Of a stretch of 64,000 bases of DNA, positions 43,377-54,210 are shown in pieces. Below the pieces are notes generated by a model. The model had not been told where the DNA came from, searched no databases, and worked only from the letters and a program-made list of their open reading frames with translations. Every line of letters starts with the position of its first letter. Position 1 is the first letter of the stretch. Where the stretch lies: the NCBI GenBank assembly GCA_023376005.1, contig CM042138.1:97093824-97157823 (forward strand), in the 5' to 3' direction. This stretch comes from Doryteuthis pealeii. Taxonomy: Eukaryota; Mollusca; Cephalopoda; Myopsida; Loliginidae. The translations under genes were made by a program, and so were the position numbers.

Positions 43377-43432
43377 GCTTGTAGATCCTGAACAGTTGAA
43401 CACGTTACAACGAAGTCGTCTAGACGCCTAAC
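43122..43432 (+). repeat. About 100-bp direct repeats flanking a REP-E scrap
   Basis: Units at 43122-43225 and 43313-43432 share 'gagtttgagatccct'-like sequence, 'gttgaacacgttacaacgaa' and 'gtcgtctagacg'. The middle (about 43225-43312) holds 'catctactgcagtcaagtgt' and 'caccgacagggcag', resembling reversed REP-E. The right copy contains an (AAT)n run. Confidence 0.6.
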
Positions 43433-43732
43433 CTTGACATTGCTGTGGAAACCTGCCAAGCGAGTATTGACAAGATTAAAGACACTGGCACACGTACGGA
43501 TCGTTAAAGGCTTTTTTTCTTTTTTTTTTTAAGAAAGAAGTCATTTAAAGAAAAGAAGTTACTTCACAAAGGCGACTGACGTAAATCGTGAAAGATTTTT
43601 TTTATTTATTTCTTTTATTGAAATCTCGTACCTATTCAAGTTTCTAGGTCAGTAGTTTTCAACCACCGGTCCGCGAACAAACGATATACAAGTCACATGA
43701 ATCTTTCCTCGTTTCATTGTCGTCCTGCGGCG

Positions 43733-43900
43733 TCGTGGCTAACGTGCTGGATTGCGAACTCGAAGTAAACCAGTCCTAACCCCACTCACGCTAGCACGTT
43801 CATTTTCGGACGAACACGTATGACGGTTTCTCGCACCTACAACGAGAATTCTTATGGTTGACTCTTTGTTATCGATCTTACAGTCGGATACAATTGTGAA
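43733..43900 (+). mobile_element. SINE-C copy with repeat Q body
   Basis: Head 'gtcgtggctaacgtgctgga', then 'ccactcacgctagcacgttc', then the Q segment 'tttctcgcacctacaacgag', 'aattcttatggttgactc'. This links Q to the SINE-C body. Confidence 0.58.
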
Positions 43901-44007
43901 CTCGTAGTAAGCGAGTAAAAGAGAAATGGGTGAAAGCGTTTGGGTTAAAAATATGGGACAATTTCTTCCCCATCTGGATCCCGATCTACGTAAAACTACT
44001 AAGATAC

Positions 44008-44090
44008 TTGAACGTCTACAACTGAGTATCATAAAGAAATATTCCGTAGTCTTTAACAATACCTGCCTAAATAACATATATATATATATA
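44008..44090 (+). repeat. Interspersed repeat J, copy 2
   Basis: 'acttgaacgtctacaactga', 'aatattccgtagtctttaac', 'tgcctaaataacatatatat'. It ends in a TA run, as copy 1 does. Confidence 0.6.
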
Positions 44091-44582
44091 TAATTAATTT
44101 ATTAATTATTATACATTGAGCTCTCTTAGGGATTCGTAAAAATCCTTGTATGAATCTGTAAGTATGCATCAACGCGAGCATGCATTGTGGATGTACAGGA
44201 GATATTGATGATCCCAAATAGAAATATCCCCTACATGCACACACACACACAGATGCTGATAGGTACGCGTCTTGCGTCCCTGATGCACAAAAACTAAAAG
44301 GACGCAGTAAAATCGTATCCATGCGTCACAGTGTTTTTTTCTTTTTTTTCCCTCACCATTTCAAGCTAACTGTAAATACATTTCAATATTTTCTTGAAAA
44401 AACGAATTACACAGAATGATGTAGAAGGTAGAGGTTAGACAGCTTTAGTTGTTTCCCCAGATCATAAATAAAAACCCTACAATCTATTAAGAAACTTTAG
44501 TTGGGACCCATTAATTTTCTCGGGGACTCGTTCAAAGCAAATATAAGCGTCCCCGGACGCACAAAATCAAAAAGCTATCAGC

Positions 44583-44629
<47 letters not shown>

Positions 44630-45123
44630 GCACACCCCGACCTACCTACATTTAACAGTGTTCTGTCGTTTAGTTTCAGATTCTTTGTGACGAACACTTC
44701 CGATTCGACCTCTACACCGTACCATACCAAACTCCCTTTCGTGTGATACAGTTTCTTAAGAGAAATATTTATTTCAGAGTGAACCTGTTAGAAAAAATTA
44801 CCCAGCTGACGTCAGCATATTGAAAAAAAGCCTTATTGTTTCTTTCAAAAGAACTTAGCATCATCTCAAGATGAATACCCCAGTCACATTAACAACAGTA
44901 CTTGGCGTTTGATCGGCATTCTTAATTACACACGTGATATCAGGAAGGCGAGTTAATAACGTGAAGTGTCTCTGGGTTGTTTGAAAAAATGTCCATTGTG
45001 TTAAGCGAATAAGTTATTAAGTGTTTTTAGAGGCTGTAATTAGAACACTAAGGACTGGAGTCAGGTTTAGAGTCTTAGAGAAGCAAAGGTACAATAGCGA
45101 ATATGAGCATGTTAGCGACCAGG

Positions 45124-45126
<3 letters not shown>
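44091..45126. other. No gene recognised
   Basis: Unique-looking sequence with a TA run at 44588-44625. No shared repeat or homologous ORF was seen. Confidence 0.5.

Positions 45127-45159
<33 letters not shown>
45127..45159. repeat. (GA)n microsatellite
   Basis: Short pure GA run. Confidence 0.9.
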
Positions 45160-45160
<1 letters not shown>

Positions 45161-45395
45161 GCGTGAGAATGTAATATGCAGGAGTGTTGGGTCACATTTG
45201 CCCGGTGATTAGTTTAGTGGGGGTCATATCATTAAGAGGAAGTCCATGATCTGAAGTGGCCCCACACGAACACATATGAGAGCTTTTCAGAAAGCATGTC
45301 GAGTGAAGAGCTTGAGAGTTGGTGGTAACCTCTCTTTTGGATACCAGCTGCCGTATTAAGAAAACAACAACAACAAAAAAGAAGTAGGAAGGGCT

Positions 45396-45398
<3 letters not shown>

Positions 45399-45473
<75 letters not shown>
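45399..45473. repeat. (GA)n microsatellite
   Basis: Pure GA run of about 75 bp. Confidence 0.97.
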
Positions 45474-45475
<2 letters not shown>

Positions 45476-45592
45476 TTTGGCAAGAATTTAATAATGTAAA
45501 GTCATTCTGAGAAAATTTAAAAAATTCTTTGCAGTGCAGTGTTCCGCCTAAGTGTAAATAAACGATCTTTCCTTGCTTTCTCAATCTCATAC

Positions 45593-45804
45593 GTATTTAC
45601 CAACCCCTCCGTACAGGCAGGATGTGACACAATTTTGTTGCGAAGTTTAACAGGTTTGATTTCAAAGTATTCCTTCTCCTAGACCGGTTGCCATACCAAG
45701 GTTAAAGAGCCCTACCTGTCAAATTTACCCGTATTTGGTGGGGAGAATACCTGGACACATACAATTCCTAATGTGAAATGCAAACAAACCCATCCAGGAT
45801 TTGA

Positions 45805-45808
<4 letters not shown>
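45593..45808 (-). mobile_element. SINE-B copy truncated in the head
   Basis: 'tttaccaacccctccgtaca', 'aggatgtgacacaatttt', 'ctcctagaccggttgccata', 'catccaggatttgaat'. It stops at the B box, where a TA microsatellite begins. Confidence 0.72.
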
Positions 45809-45893
<85 letters not shown>

Positions 45894-45915
45894 TAGATAG
45901 ATAGATAGATAGAGA
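45808..45915. repeat. (TA)n-(GA)n-(GATA)n microsatellite
   Basis: Compound run TA to about 45859, then GA, then GATA. Confidence 0.95.
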
Positions 45916-46302
45916 GAGACTATAAATTGTAAGGTGGTAAGTAGACAGGGAGAAAGAGCTGACAAGAGTGAGAATCTCACAAAAAAAGAACGAGAGGATA
46001 CAGTTCTCTCAAATTGTGCAGTTGCAAAAGAAATCATTCAGTTATTTGAAATCCAATCCGTGACATCCTCTGCATGGAGAAAAACTTTTGGTTATTGCTC
46101 TGTTTTGATTTGTTTTTTATTATATTTTTTTGTTTGTTAATGCAATCGAATTCGTTCTTGATTTTTAAAAATGTTATACGAAGACTGAACGAGAAAGCGG
46201 CGGCCGCTTCTTAATAAAATCCGTACCGACGCCATGTTAAATTTATATTTTGGGATTCTTCGAGGAAAGAAAAAAAATTCGCTTTCGATTTTCTTATAAC
46301 AA

Positions 46303-46362
46303 CAGTTAAACCCTTCTTTGTGGATTATCGATACTTAAGCCATTCTTTGTGGATTATCGACA
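46303..46362 (+). repeat. Short tandem duplication
   Basis: 'ttctttgtggattatcga' occurs twice about 33 bp apart. Confidence 0.8.
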
Positions 46363-46525
46363 AGTAATTTGTCATTGTTTTTACCTGGCCCAATATGGAC
46401 GAAAATAAACATCTTTATTTGGCCTGTGGATCTGTTAAAGAAAACAAAAGATCAATAAAGATATTAGGGTTCAAGGACAACTTTGAGTAGAAGGTACACT
46501 CTTCACCTGGCAATAGAATGGGGGT

Positions 46526-46640
46526 GGAGGCGCTTAACATAACGGTTATAATCTTAGGGAATGGACACGGCGACGAAGCTGTTTGCGTTTTATATCGCTC
46601 TTATGTCTTTGGGAAAGGTATGGGTCCATCTCATTAAGGA
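46526..46640 (+). mobile_element. SINE-B 5' fragment
   Basis: 'ggtggaggcgcttaacataa', 'cggttataatcttagggaat', 'tatgtctttgggaaaggtat'. Head plus the start of the body only. Confidence 0.58.
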
Positions 46641-46672
46641 TTATTTGAATTCGAATGCAGAAAAGAAAACGA

Positions 46673-46790
46673 ACTTAAGAAACAAATATACAAAAATATA
46701 AATTCGAACGTATAATGTACGCGATTCCCTAACCTCTAAGTATAAGATAACCTTAGACGTGTTGAAATGCTTTTAAAATCAATAGAACAA
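46673..46790 (+). repeat. Interspersed repeat U with TAIL-D-like end, copy 1
   Basis: 'cttaagaaacaaatatacaa', 'gaacgtataatgtacgcgat', 'tccctaacctctaagtataa', 'gtgttgaaatgcttttaaaa' recur at 60343-60448. Confidence 0.55.
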
Positions 46791-46799
46791 AAATGAAAT

Positions 46800-48020
46800 A
46801 TTTATTAACTTAAATAAATTGAAAAAAAAAAAAAATTAATAAAACTAGCAAATATATGCACCCTCCGGGTGCAAGTATTTAAGTTTTAATGTAATAAAAT
46901 ATCGTATTAAATTAGAAAGTCTTATAAGAATGCATATAAAAAGATTTGAAACAGAGTGGGGTATAATAGAAAAATAGAAATGAAATTTACTCTTCCATCA
47001 CTGCCGTCTTTCATTGCTGAATTTTACTTATTTAACTATTTAGTTAAATTAGGAAATAAAGAATAAAATTACACTTATTTTTTCTTGTTAATGGATTTCA
47101 TTTAAGATTCATTGGAGAGATTTTTGCTTATATTCATTAAAATAAAACCAAACAATTAGAAATCAATAATACTAAGCACATATTTAATAAAATCACATTT
47201 TTAATATCAATATGCAAATTAGCCTTCCCGTTCACCCTGCAAATCGCTATTTTTTGTATATATAAATACAATAGCATGTTATTAGTATGAAGATATGGAC
47301 AACACTAATAAAAAGGTGAAGCAATTTTATTAATAATTGAGGTTTAAATAAAAATAAAATCGTGAAGAATGTGATGTAAATGACTATATTAATTGTGACT
47401 CGATTAGTAATATAGTTTCGGTTACAGACAGAAAAACACACAATCTCCATTATAATAAGATATCAAACAAACAAACCAGAAATACCAAATAAGGAATTAT
47501 TGATATTTAAAAAAATCAAATTCCAAAATTCGGTTAAAATTCTTCGCAAAGTTTTGATTATAAACAGTATCATTGGATTATTATTATAATTACTATAATT
47601 ATACTAATTATAAATATAATAATTGTATAATCATAATGCATAAATTATACAATCAATAAACTACAATTAAGAAAAATAGAAATTAGGATTTTAAAATTTC
47701 ATATACAATTTTTCCTGGAGGTAGTTTTGTTGTGTAAGTAGGTGGTGGTTGCGTACTTTCATTTTAATCAGTCGATGGACTGTGAAAAATTGTTATGCAA
47801 AATCAGCAATTAACATTATCAATTAAAACGACAATTCTTATTATGAACTAAAAATAAAAAAAAAAAAAAAATAAAAAATAGAACTCGCCAGATCTACTTA
47901 CTATACATAACTTTAATAGGTAAATTTTCCTTCTTTAGACTAAAGAACATGGTGAAATTGATTTAACACAGATTAGTAATTTGAGACTTCGAAACATATA
48001 TTCCTTATATTTAGCGCACA
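46800..48020. other. AT-rich DNA, no feature recognised
   Basis: Very AT-rich, with stacked AATTATA words at 47570-47650. No repeat family or gene is recognised. Confidence 0.5.
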
Positions 48021-48028
48021 CAATAGAG

Positions 48029-49187
48029 TAGGGATCTTAAACACTCGGCCCACGGGTCGCATGTGGCTAGCAAACTACACATTTTTATGGCACGCAGAAG
48101 AATAATTTTTGTGACTAATATTTTTCTAAAACTTGGTAATTTTTTCCTGGCCCCTGACCATGTTTCAATCGCTTTCACATCAAGATCGAAAACTTAAAAG
48201 TAGAAATAATTCAATTTTATATACATCTAAAAAGATTCCTAATAAGAATGTTAGTAGAGTCTATATCAGCTTGTTTCAAAGACCTACTGTGATGGAGGGG
48301 TGACTGAGATTATAGAAAATTAACAGAATATGAGGATTTCTTTTGTCTCATAACATGAGAAGAGGAAGAGTTGACAATTCATGTTGGTGTGGAGGATGTA
48401 CTTTTAATGACAGATAACGCGCACAGCAAACCACGAGGAAATTTGTTTTGTTTCATAACGTAAGAAATAGATTTGTCAACTCATATTAGCATGTGAAAAA
48501 TGTACACGGGATGACAGACCAATAGAAAATCATGGGAAATGTTTGAGGACGGATTGTTAAATAAACAGAGATTATATCTGCTATCTCTTTAAATGTGATA
48601 AAACTGAATTTTGGTATGTTTTAATGATATTTATAATACAATTTATTGTAATTTAGTCATTTAATACAATAAAATAGAAAATTTATTAAAAGTGAAAAAA
48701 ATTTATCCCCCCTATATTTTTTTTCACTAATTCACAAATCACACTATTATATAAGTATTCTTTTGATGATATATAAGTAAAGATGGCGGAGTGGCATTTT
48801 GTTGATATCAGTCGAACAGCGAGGGAGTATATCCTATTTTCCCTAGCGTTAAATCAGGAAAGATTTTTTGCCGAAAAAGAGCGCCACACCTATCGTTAGC
48901 TCCCCACTTTACTGCCCAGATCAGATTACCAAATCTATACTACTCATGGTTGGTGGGGACCGGTGTCCAACACCGAATCTTAACTCGCACATTTTTACCT
49001 TCACTAAATTGAGATATTCATATTTAGTCCGATATACTTTAATATCAAGTTATACTTTTATGTTTCTTGTTGATTCACATTTAAACTCACAAATATATAT
49101 ATTAGTCGTAGAAAAAAGTTTTTATCTCTACCACTGTGTTCACGGTACACCTTCCTCAGGAGAACTAAAACATTATAGGTTGCTACA

Positions 49188-49247
<60 letters not shown>

Positions 49248-49363
49248 AGTCTATAAGCCGGACTGCAAATTAGCATTATAAATGGTGGAAATCACGTCCC
49301 GAGCTCACTCGCTTTTAACTATATGTGCCTCCCCCTTTTAAGTCCTTGAGTTTGAGACCCCTA
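48029..49363 (+). mobile_element. hAT-like non-autonomous DNA transposon
   Basis: The left end TAGGGATCTTAAACACTC and right end GAGTTTGAGACCCCTA are inverted repeats of about 16 bp of the hAT YAGGG type. They are flanked by an imperfect 8-bp duplication, CAATAGAG (48021-48028) and CAATAGTC (49364-49371). The subterminal 'ggcccacgggtcgcatgtgg' resembles hAT subterminal sequence in animals. No transposase ORF is visible. The 1.3-kb span includes a later SINE-A and a TA/CA microsatellite. Confidence 0.6.
48777..48990 (-). mobile_element. SINE-A nested in hAT-like element
   Basis: Diverged copy: 'agtaaagatggcggagtggc', 'gaacagcgagggagtatatc', 'gagcgccacacctatcgtta', 'ggtggggaccggtgtccaac'. The A-box end of the head is lost. 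Confidence 0.68.
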
Positions 49364-49371
49364 CAATAGTC

Positions 49372-50377
49372 TTTCAGTTCCAGCTCAAAATTACCTAATT
49401 TTTTTTTTTTAGGGGGGGTTGATCGTAGACATTTCTGATATCATAATAATAAAGTGTTTTTTTTTTCTTTTTCAGTAGACGACATGTTGATGACATCACA
49501 CTACCTTGCCGGAAATTTCAACCAAACCAGATTCATTTCCTCGTGAACAAATTCTTATTGAAAACGATCACAAAACAAGTTCGTGCGTCATTATAAAATC
49601 TACAATAACCATGAGGTATGAAAAGAAAACAGAAAAGAAAGAATTAGTTACTGAGATGTCAAAAACAGGAAGACCGAAGACCGAAGACAAGAAAAGTCAA
49701 GGAAGCACTTTTAGTTTTTAGAGATTGTTATGTCGTTTCTCTTCAAATACGGATTTTTTTTTGTATCCATGTCCCTCCTTCGGGTGGCAAACTGAAATTA
49801 GCAGTCAGTGAGTGCATGCAGGGAGCGTGTAAAAGAGGAAAGAGAGAGACGGGGGCAAAGAAACAATAGAAGGTATCAGCAGTGGGGGAGGCTTTTCTTT
49901 TTTTTTTAAAGAAGTTAAAGAGAAAGTAGAAATAGGCGGTTAAAGCTGTCTTGGGAACAGGACCGAATAATCAATTGTATATGAAACTAGTAATTACACA
50001 ACGGGCGGTCGTTGGAATTGTTGGCTTTTTTAAATCGTTTTTTACTTCATTATTTATTTTGTTATTCTAGTTCCAGTTAACGTCAACGGAGAAAGAGAAA
50101 ACGCGCGTTTGTGTAGTGTGTTTTGTTTACAGACGAGACATTTTACGCCATTGCATACATCTTCTGGACGGCGCCTGTGTCCTTGTCTGGACAAGTGGTC
50201 ACGTCGACAATGATAGATACTATCGTACCAATTATCGAAGTCGGGAGTTTGTGGAGGTCAGTTCTTAGTGATTTTTTGTGTAGTGGATGTAAGAAATCTG
50301 ATGCACCTTTAACCATTATATATATATATATATCTGTAAGAATGGAAAGGGAATTGAATCCGACAATATGAGGAAAA
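49372..50377. other. Mostly unique DNA, no supported gene
   Basis: Two open frames occur: 49506-49721 (71 residues, Lys/Glu-rich) and 50123-50371 (82 residues). Each is preceded by a pyrimidine tract and AG (for example 'ttgtttacag' before 50132), but no family is recognised and no partner exon was found. Confidence 0.4.
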
Positions 50378-50672
50378 ATGAGTAAAGAAAAGAAATGTAG
50401 ATGGATAAAAATTGATTGAATCGATATCACTTTAATCGATATCACTTACCCATGTGTTTCGGTCCGTTTATCAAAATGTATACGGATTACGCCATTATTA
50501 TTAAAATAATCATTATTTCAATTTCATCTGATTATTTTAATAAACGTTTCGGTCCGTTTATCAAAATGTATACGGATTACGCATCCGTATACATTTTGAT
50601 AAACGGACCGAAACGCATGTGTAAGTGATGTCGATTAAATTCATTTTTATCCATCTACATTTCTTTTCTTTA

Positions 50673-50677
<5 letters not shown>
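50378..50677. mobile_element. Nested palindromic foldback element
   Basis: The outer arms 50378-50452 and 50618-50677 are near reverse complements ('aagaaatgtagatggataaa'). Inside, a 38-bp unit 'tttcggtccgtttatcaaaa' + 'tgtatacggattacgc' appears twice direct (50456, 50546) and once inverted (50583-50616), so the last two form a perfect-looking hairpin with almost no loop. Confidence 0.85.

Positions 50678-50751
<74 letters not shown>
50673..50751. repeat. (CT)n-(TA)n microsatellite
   Basis: CT to 50688, then a pure TA run. Confidence 0.96.
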
Positions 50752-50758
<7 letters not shown>

Positions 50759-51171
50759 AGAATGATACAAAATTGACCTTTTTTTTTTTTTTTCGAAACA
50801 TGGGACAAAAACAATGAAAAGTATAAAAAATTAAAAATCAAAATAACCTAAGAGTAACAAATTCGCTTACCTATCTCTTTGATTTCCTATTTAGAAGTGA
50901 CATTAACATTATGTATCTGATTTTTTAATCATTGCGTCTCTGGCTTCCTGTCTAGAAAAACATGTAAGCTTTGAAGGAATTTAAGTTGTATATAAATTAA
51001 AGATGACCAAAAAGATTAAGAGCTAATAGAATTACAAAATAAATTATTATTAATTAAAGAAAAAAAAAATGGTTATATATTTAAACTAATAAGCGATTAG
51101 AAAAATATATAGTTAATTATATAAAAATGTTAATTATATATAAAAAAAAACGTATTTTTTTAGAATATTTT
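50752..51171. other. No feature recognised
   Basis: AT-rich sequence. Confidence 0.5.
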
Positions 51172-51245
51172 CTTGAGCAACTAATACCATATAACTGAAA
51201 ATCATTTATATTATAGTTATTTGAAGATATAATTGTTTACTAAGG

Positions 51246-51291
<46 letters not shown>

Positions 51292-51736
51292 GTAGTAGTA
51301 GTAGTAGTAGTTACTTGAAACCATGTAATTGCTTGCAAAGTATTAGTGTTAGACAGGAATAACGGGAGCCATGTAATTGTGTGCAAACAGATGACTATTA
51401 AATCGAATAATTGCTTTAAATTATATAGTCGGCGGAGTGGCCTGTTGTCGGTATCAGCCGAACAGCGAGAGTCTATCCCTTTTCGCTAGCGCTAGACCAA
51501 TGAGATTGTTTTGGCTGAAGTAGAGCACCACACCTTTAACCAGCTCTCAGATGCTTAACCGCACAAATAAGATTACTCGAGATGTGTTACTCATGAATTG
51601 TGTTGGCGAGAACCGCTATCGAGCCCGGAACCTTGCGATTCCTAAGCGAATGGCGTGTATGAATTATTACTATTAGGTAGAAAATACTTAAAACTATACA
51701 ACTGTGTGTAAATTATTTATATTAAATAGGAATATA
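51172..51736 (+). repeat. REP-I block interrupted by SINE-A
   Basis: Units 'aataccatataactg', 'gtttactaaggattatt', 'acttgaaaccatgtaatt' run to about 51424 and resume at 51658 ('attattactattaggtagaa'). It includes an expanded (ATT)n/(AGT)n at 51246-51312. Confidence 0.62.
51425..51657 (-). mobile_element. SINE-A nested in REP-I
   Basis: 'tagtcggcggagtggcctgt', 'cgctagcgctagaccaatga', 'gttggcgagaaccgctatcg', 'agcccggaaccttgcgattc'. The head ends near 'cctaagcgaatggcgtg'. Confidence 0.75.
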
Positions 51737-52191
51737 TACGAGGTATGTCAAAAAAGTTCCAGTACGTTCAGTGCACGAAAAGAGGCGAGAGATGTGGCAG
51801 GACAACCCGTGGGTGCTTCACCATAACAAACGCACCTGCCCACACTGCCATGAGTATCCGAGAGTTCCTGCCCCAAAAGAACATCACTATGCTGGAGCAA
51901 CCTTCCTACTCGTCCGGCCTGGCTCCATGTGATTTTTTCCTCTTCTCCAAGCTCAAGGAGGTCATCAAGGGAACCCGATTTGAGGATGTGTACGACATCA
52001 AAAAGGCCGTGACGACAGAGCTGCGGAGAATCCTGGAAGAATCCTTTCAGAAGTGCATGCAAATGTGACAGAAAGGATGGGAAAGTGCATTAGACTCCAG
52101 GAGGATTACTTTGAAGGGGATAACTTGTAGTTTAGATTTGAAATAATTTTTTTGTGACACCAGTTCTGGAACTTTTCTGACATACTTCGTA
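51737..52191 (+). mobile_element. Internally deleted mariner element
   Basis: Terminal inverted repeats of about 26 bp: TACGAGGTATGTCAAAAAAG at the left and CTTTTCTGACATACTTCGTA at the right. It sits at TA dinucleotides, as Tc1/mariner elements do. At 455 bp, against about 1.3 kb for full-length mariners, the left end jumps straight to the second half of the transposase. Confidence 0.85.
51795..52130 (+). pseudogene. Mariner transposase C-terminal remnant
   Basis: Encodes the second half of a mariner transposase (DDE/D cut-and-paste DNA transposase). The start is W-x-D-N-x-W-V-L-H-H, then NAPAHTA, REFL, APCDFFLF-x-KLK, and at the end C-I-R-L-Q-x-D-Y-F-E-G-D-x-L plus stop TAG at 52128-52130. 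The spacing between the second and third catalytic positions is exactly 34 residues (DD34D). The second catalytic Asp is Asn (AAC, 51825-51827); the third Asp is kept (GAT, 51931-51933). Frame breaks at about 51828 (+1) and at about 52063-52070, plus loss of the DNA-binding N-terminal half, make it dead. Confidence 0.88.
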
Positions 52192-52264
52192 CAAATAAAA
52201 AAAAAGTGCAATGGACGTTGAAAATATATTTATGATCACAATCAAACATTTACTAATGTATCAA

Positions 52265-52325
52265 ATTCTGGTATTAAATAACCCATAAGGAGTTGATATG
52301 CCATTAAACAAACTGAACCAATCAT
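52265..52325 (+). repeat. TAIL-D fragment
   Basis: 'attaaataacccataaggag', 'ttgatatgccattaaacaaa', 'ctgaaccaa'. Head absent. Confidence 0.5.
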
Positions 52326-52639
52326 TGAGTTATGCCAAGATTCTTCAGCGTGGGTGTAGGCCATCAAAAGATTGGTGGCGTCGGTAGGGAGCAATTTCGA
52401 TTTTACGGGGGCGGTAGTTTGATTTGAAAAATAAAATTAGGGATTATTTTTGTACCTTTTTTTTTAGTACTAAATATCGTGTTATTGAAATATTTTCAGA
52501 TTTTAGGTTAGGTAAGGTGGTGGGGTCGGAGGCTTATTGTAATCTAAAATATGCCAAAGTGGGTGGGGAGAAAATAAAAAAAAAAGATTTTAAGACTCCC
52601 GAGTCTTGCGGTGACAGACACATGCATTTGGTGAGTAAG

Positions 52640-53240
52640 ATACAACGAATATAGAATGAAAGAACGTTTATACATTTCCGCACGTTCCCCCCGTGGTCTT
52701 GTGCCATACCAGACCAAGTCGAGCAGAGCGCGCGCAGATTTCAAATAATTATCGACTGTGTATACGTTTAGACACGCATCCTCGCGTGTGTCCCTCGCCC
52801 GCGCGCCTTCTCGTGTACACGTGCCCGCGTCCCTACTCCCTTTTTCTTTCCATCTTTCATCCTCCTCATCCTCATGGCATAGTGTGACTCACAGATTAGG
52901 TCTCTTTCACTCGCCCCCACCGTCCCCTCCCCCCCACGTCGCTATTTTATCCAATCTAATCAGACGTCATGAAGGACTTACTCTCCCTTTCCGCCCCCCT
53001 CCCCTGCGAACCTCAAGTTAACAACCACTCGACTCTTATATCGAAAACATGAGAAAATAAAAATGGTGGACATTTTGTTGGGCTGGTAAATAAACAACGC
53101 CAATAACAACAAATACTCTTTACAGTACCACCAAGTAAATCCGAATAAAATATTTCCACTATTCGACCCCCCCCTCTCCGGACCCCCCCCCCACATCCCC
53201 GCTGCCGCTTTCATTCCCAACGTTCCTATGAAAAGGATGC
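52640..53240. promoter_or_regulatory. CpG-rich non-repetitive stretch, possible promoter/first exon
   Basis: Unlike the rest of the window it is rich in CpG and C: 'gagcagagcgcgcgcagatt', 'ccctcgcccgcgcgccttct', 'cacgtgcccgcgtcc', plus long C-tracts at 52925-52940 and 53166-53193. No shared repeat covers it. Open frames exist on both strands but have biased composition. It could be an unmethylated CpG-like promoter or an untranslated first exon. No TATA or initiator can be assigned. Confidence 0.3.
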
Positions 53241-53420
53241 TCAAGGCAGACAGTGTTTTCTTCTCATCTTTCAACCTTAAAGCGCAGAACTGATTGAAAA
53301 TTTATAGCTGACTAGCCTAAAAGCCGCCCTATCGGATGGCAATTAAGTTGGTTCCTATGGAGAGCTCTTTATTGGGCATTCAACCCAACAATGAAACTTC
53401 ATGCATTGAGCTCATAAAAA

Positions 53421-53670
53421 AGTAAAGTCGTCGGGGTGGCCTAAAGTCGGTATCAGCCAGACAGCGAGGGAGTCTATCCTCTTTTTACTATCGCTAGACC
53501 AAGGAGATTGTTTTTGGCGGATGGGATGGAGCGCCACACTTACCATCAATTCCCCACTTTACCGCACATATTCCTATGCTACTCATACGCTGAGGTGGCG
53601 AGGGCCGGTATCGAACCCGGGGCCTTGTGGTTTCTAGTTGGACGCTCTACTGAATGAGCTAAACTGGCAT
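53421..53670 (-). mobile_element. SINE-A full-length-like copy
   Basis: 'agtaaagtcgtcggggtggc' at the 3' end to head 'gctctactgaatgagctaaa'. The B box region 'ggccggtatcgaacccgg' is close to an ideal tRNA T-loop. It looks like one of the youngest copies. Confidence 0.82.
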
Positions 53671-54047
53671 TAAATGTTATTAAACAATATTGTTCAAACA
53701 GTTTTCATAAAAAATTGATATGATTTGTGTATATATTACATATATAACTTGTTGTGATAGACAATAGTAAACTAGAGAATAAATCAAAATATAACGCTCC
53801 ATTTAAGTATTGCATTAATATTAATATTTAAGCTTGCCTTCTACAAATTTCAACGATAATTCTTCGGCTGCCACTTAATCTAAAGACAATTTGATGTACA
53901 TAGGTCTTTATTTACCGTATAAACAAATATTCCTATTTACGAGTTACTTTCGCTGAATTTCGCAGGCCGGTTTAACTCAGTCGGGGTGGCCGAATGTTCC
54001 CAGGGATCCCCTTTGATCAAAATGAAATATACTTATCCAAGCACCCT

Positions 54048-54210
54048 GGTTGGTTTGTTGGTTTATGGCATATCAACCATTTTCGGGTCATTTAATGTCG
54101 ATATCAAGTCATTTTCATATACGTTCTTTTACAGTACGTGGTTTTCTTAAATGGTCACCTATCTAAGTATTGAACAGGCTTATCACTGCTTAACTTCGGT
54201 GATCTTGCGA
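54048..54210 (-). mobile_element. 5S rRNA-derived SINE
   Basis: TAIL-D at the left ('ggtttatggcatatcaacca'), body 'gtcattttcatatac', then reversed 5S: 'aaatggtcacctatctaagt', 'attgaacaggcttatcactg', 'cttaacttcggtgatctt'. Confidence 0.75.

Noticed and set aside
51745..52068. Intact 107-residue transposase ORF
   Set aside because: Its N-terminal part is out-of-frame TIR and transposase sequence. The real homologous frame shifts near 51828 and again near 52068.
53955..54000. tRNA-like 'ggccggtttaactcagtcgg'
   Set aside because: It matches the SINE-A A box only. The T-arm and acceptor complement are missing, so it is a SINE scrap and not a tRNA gene.
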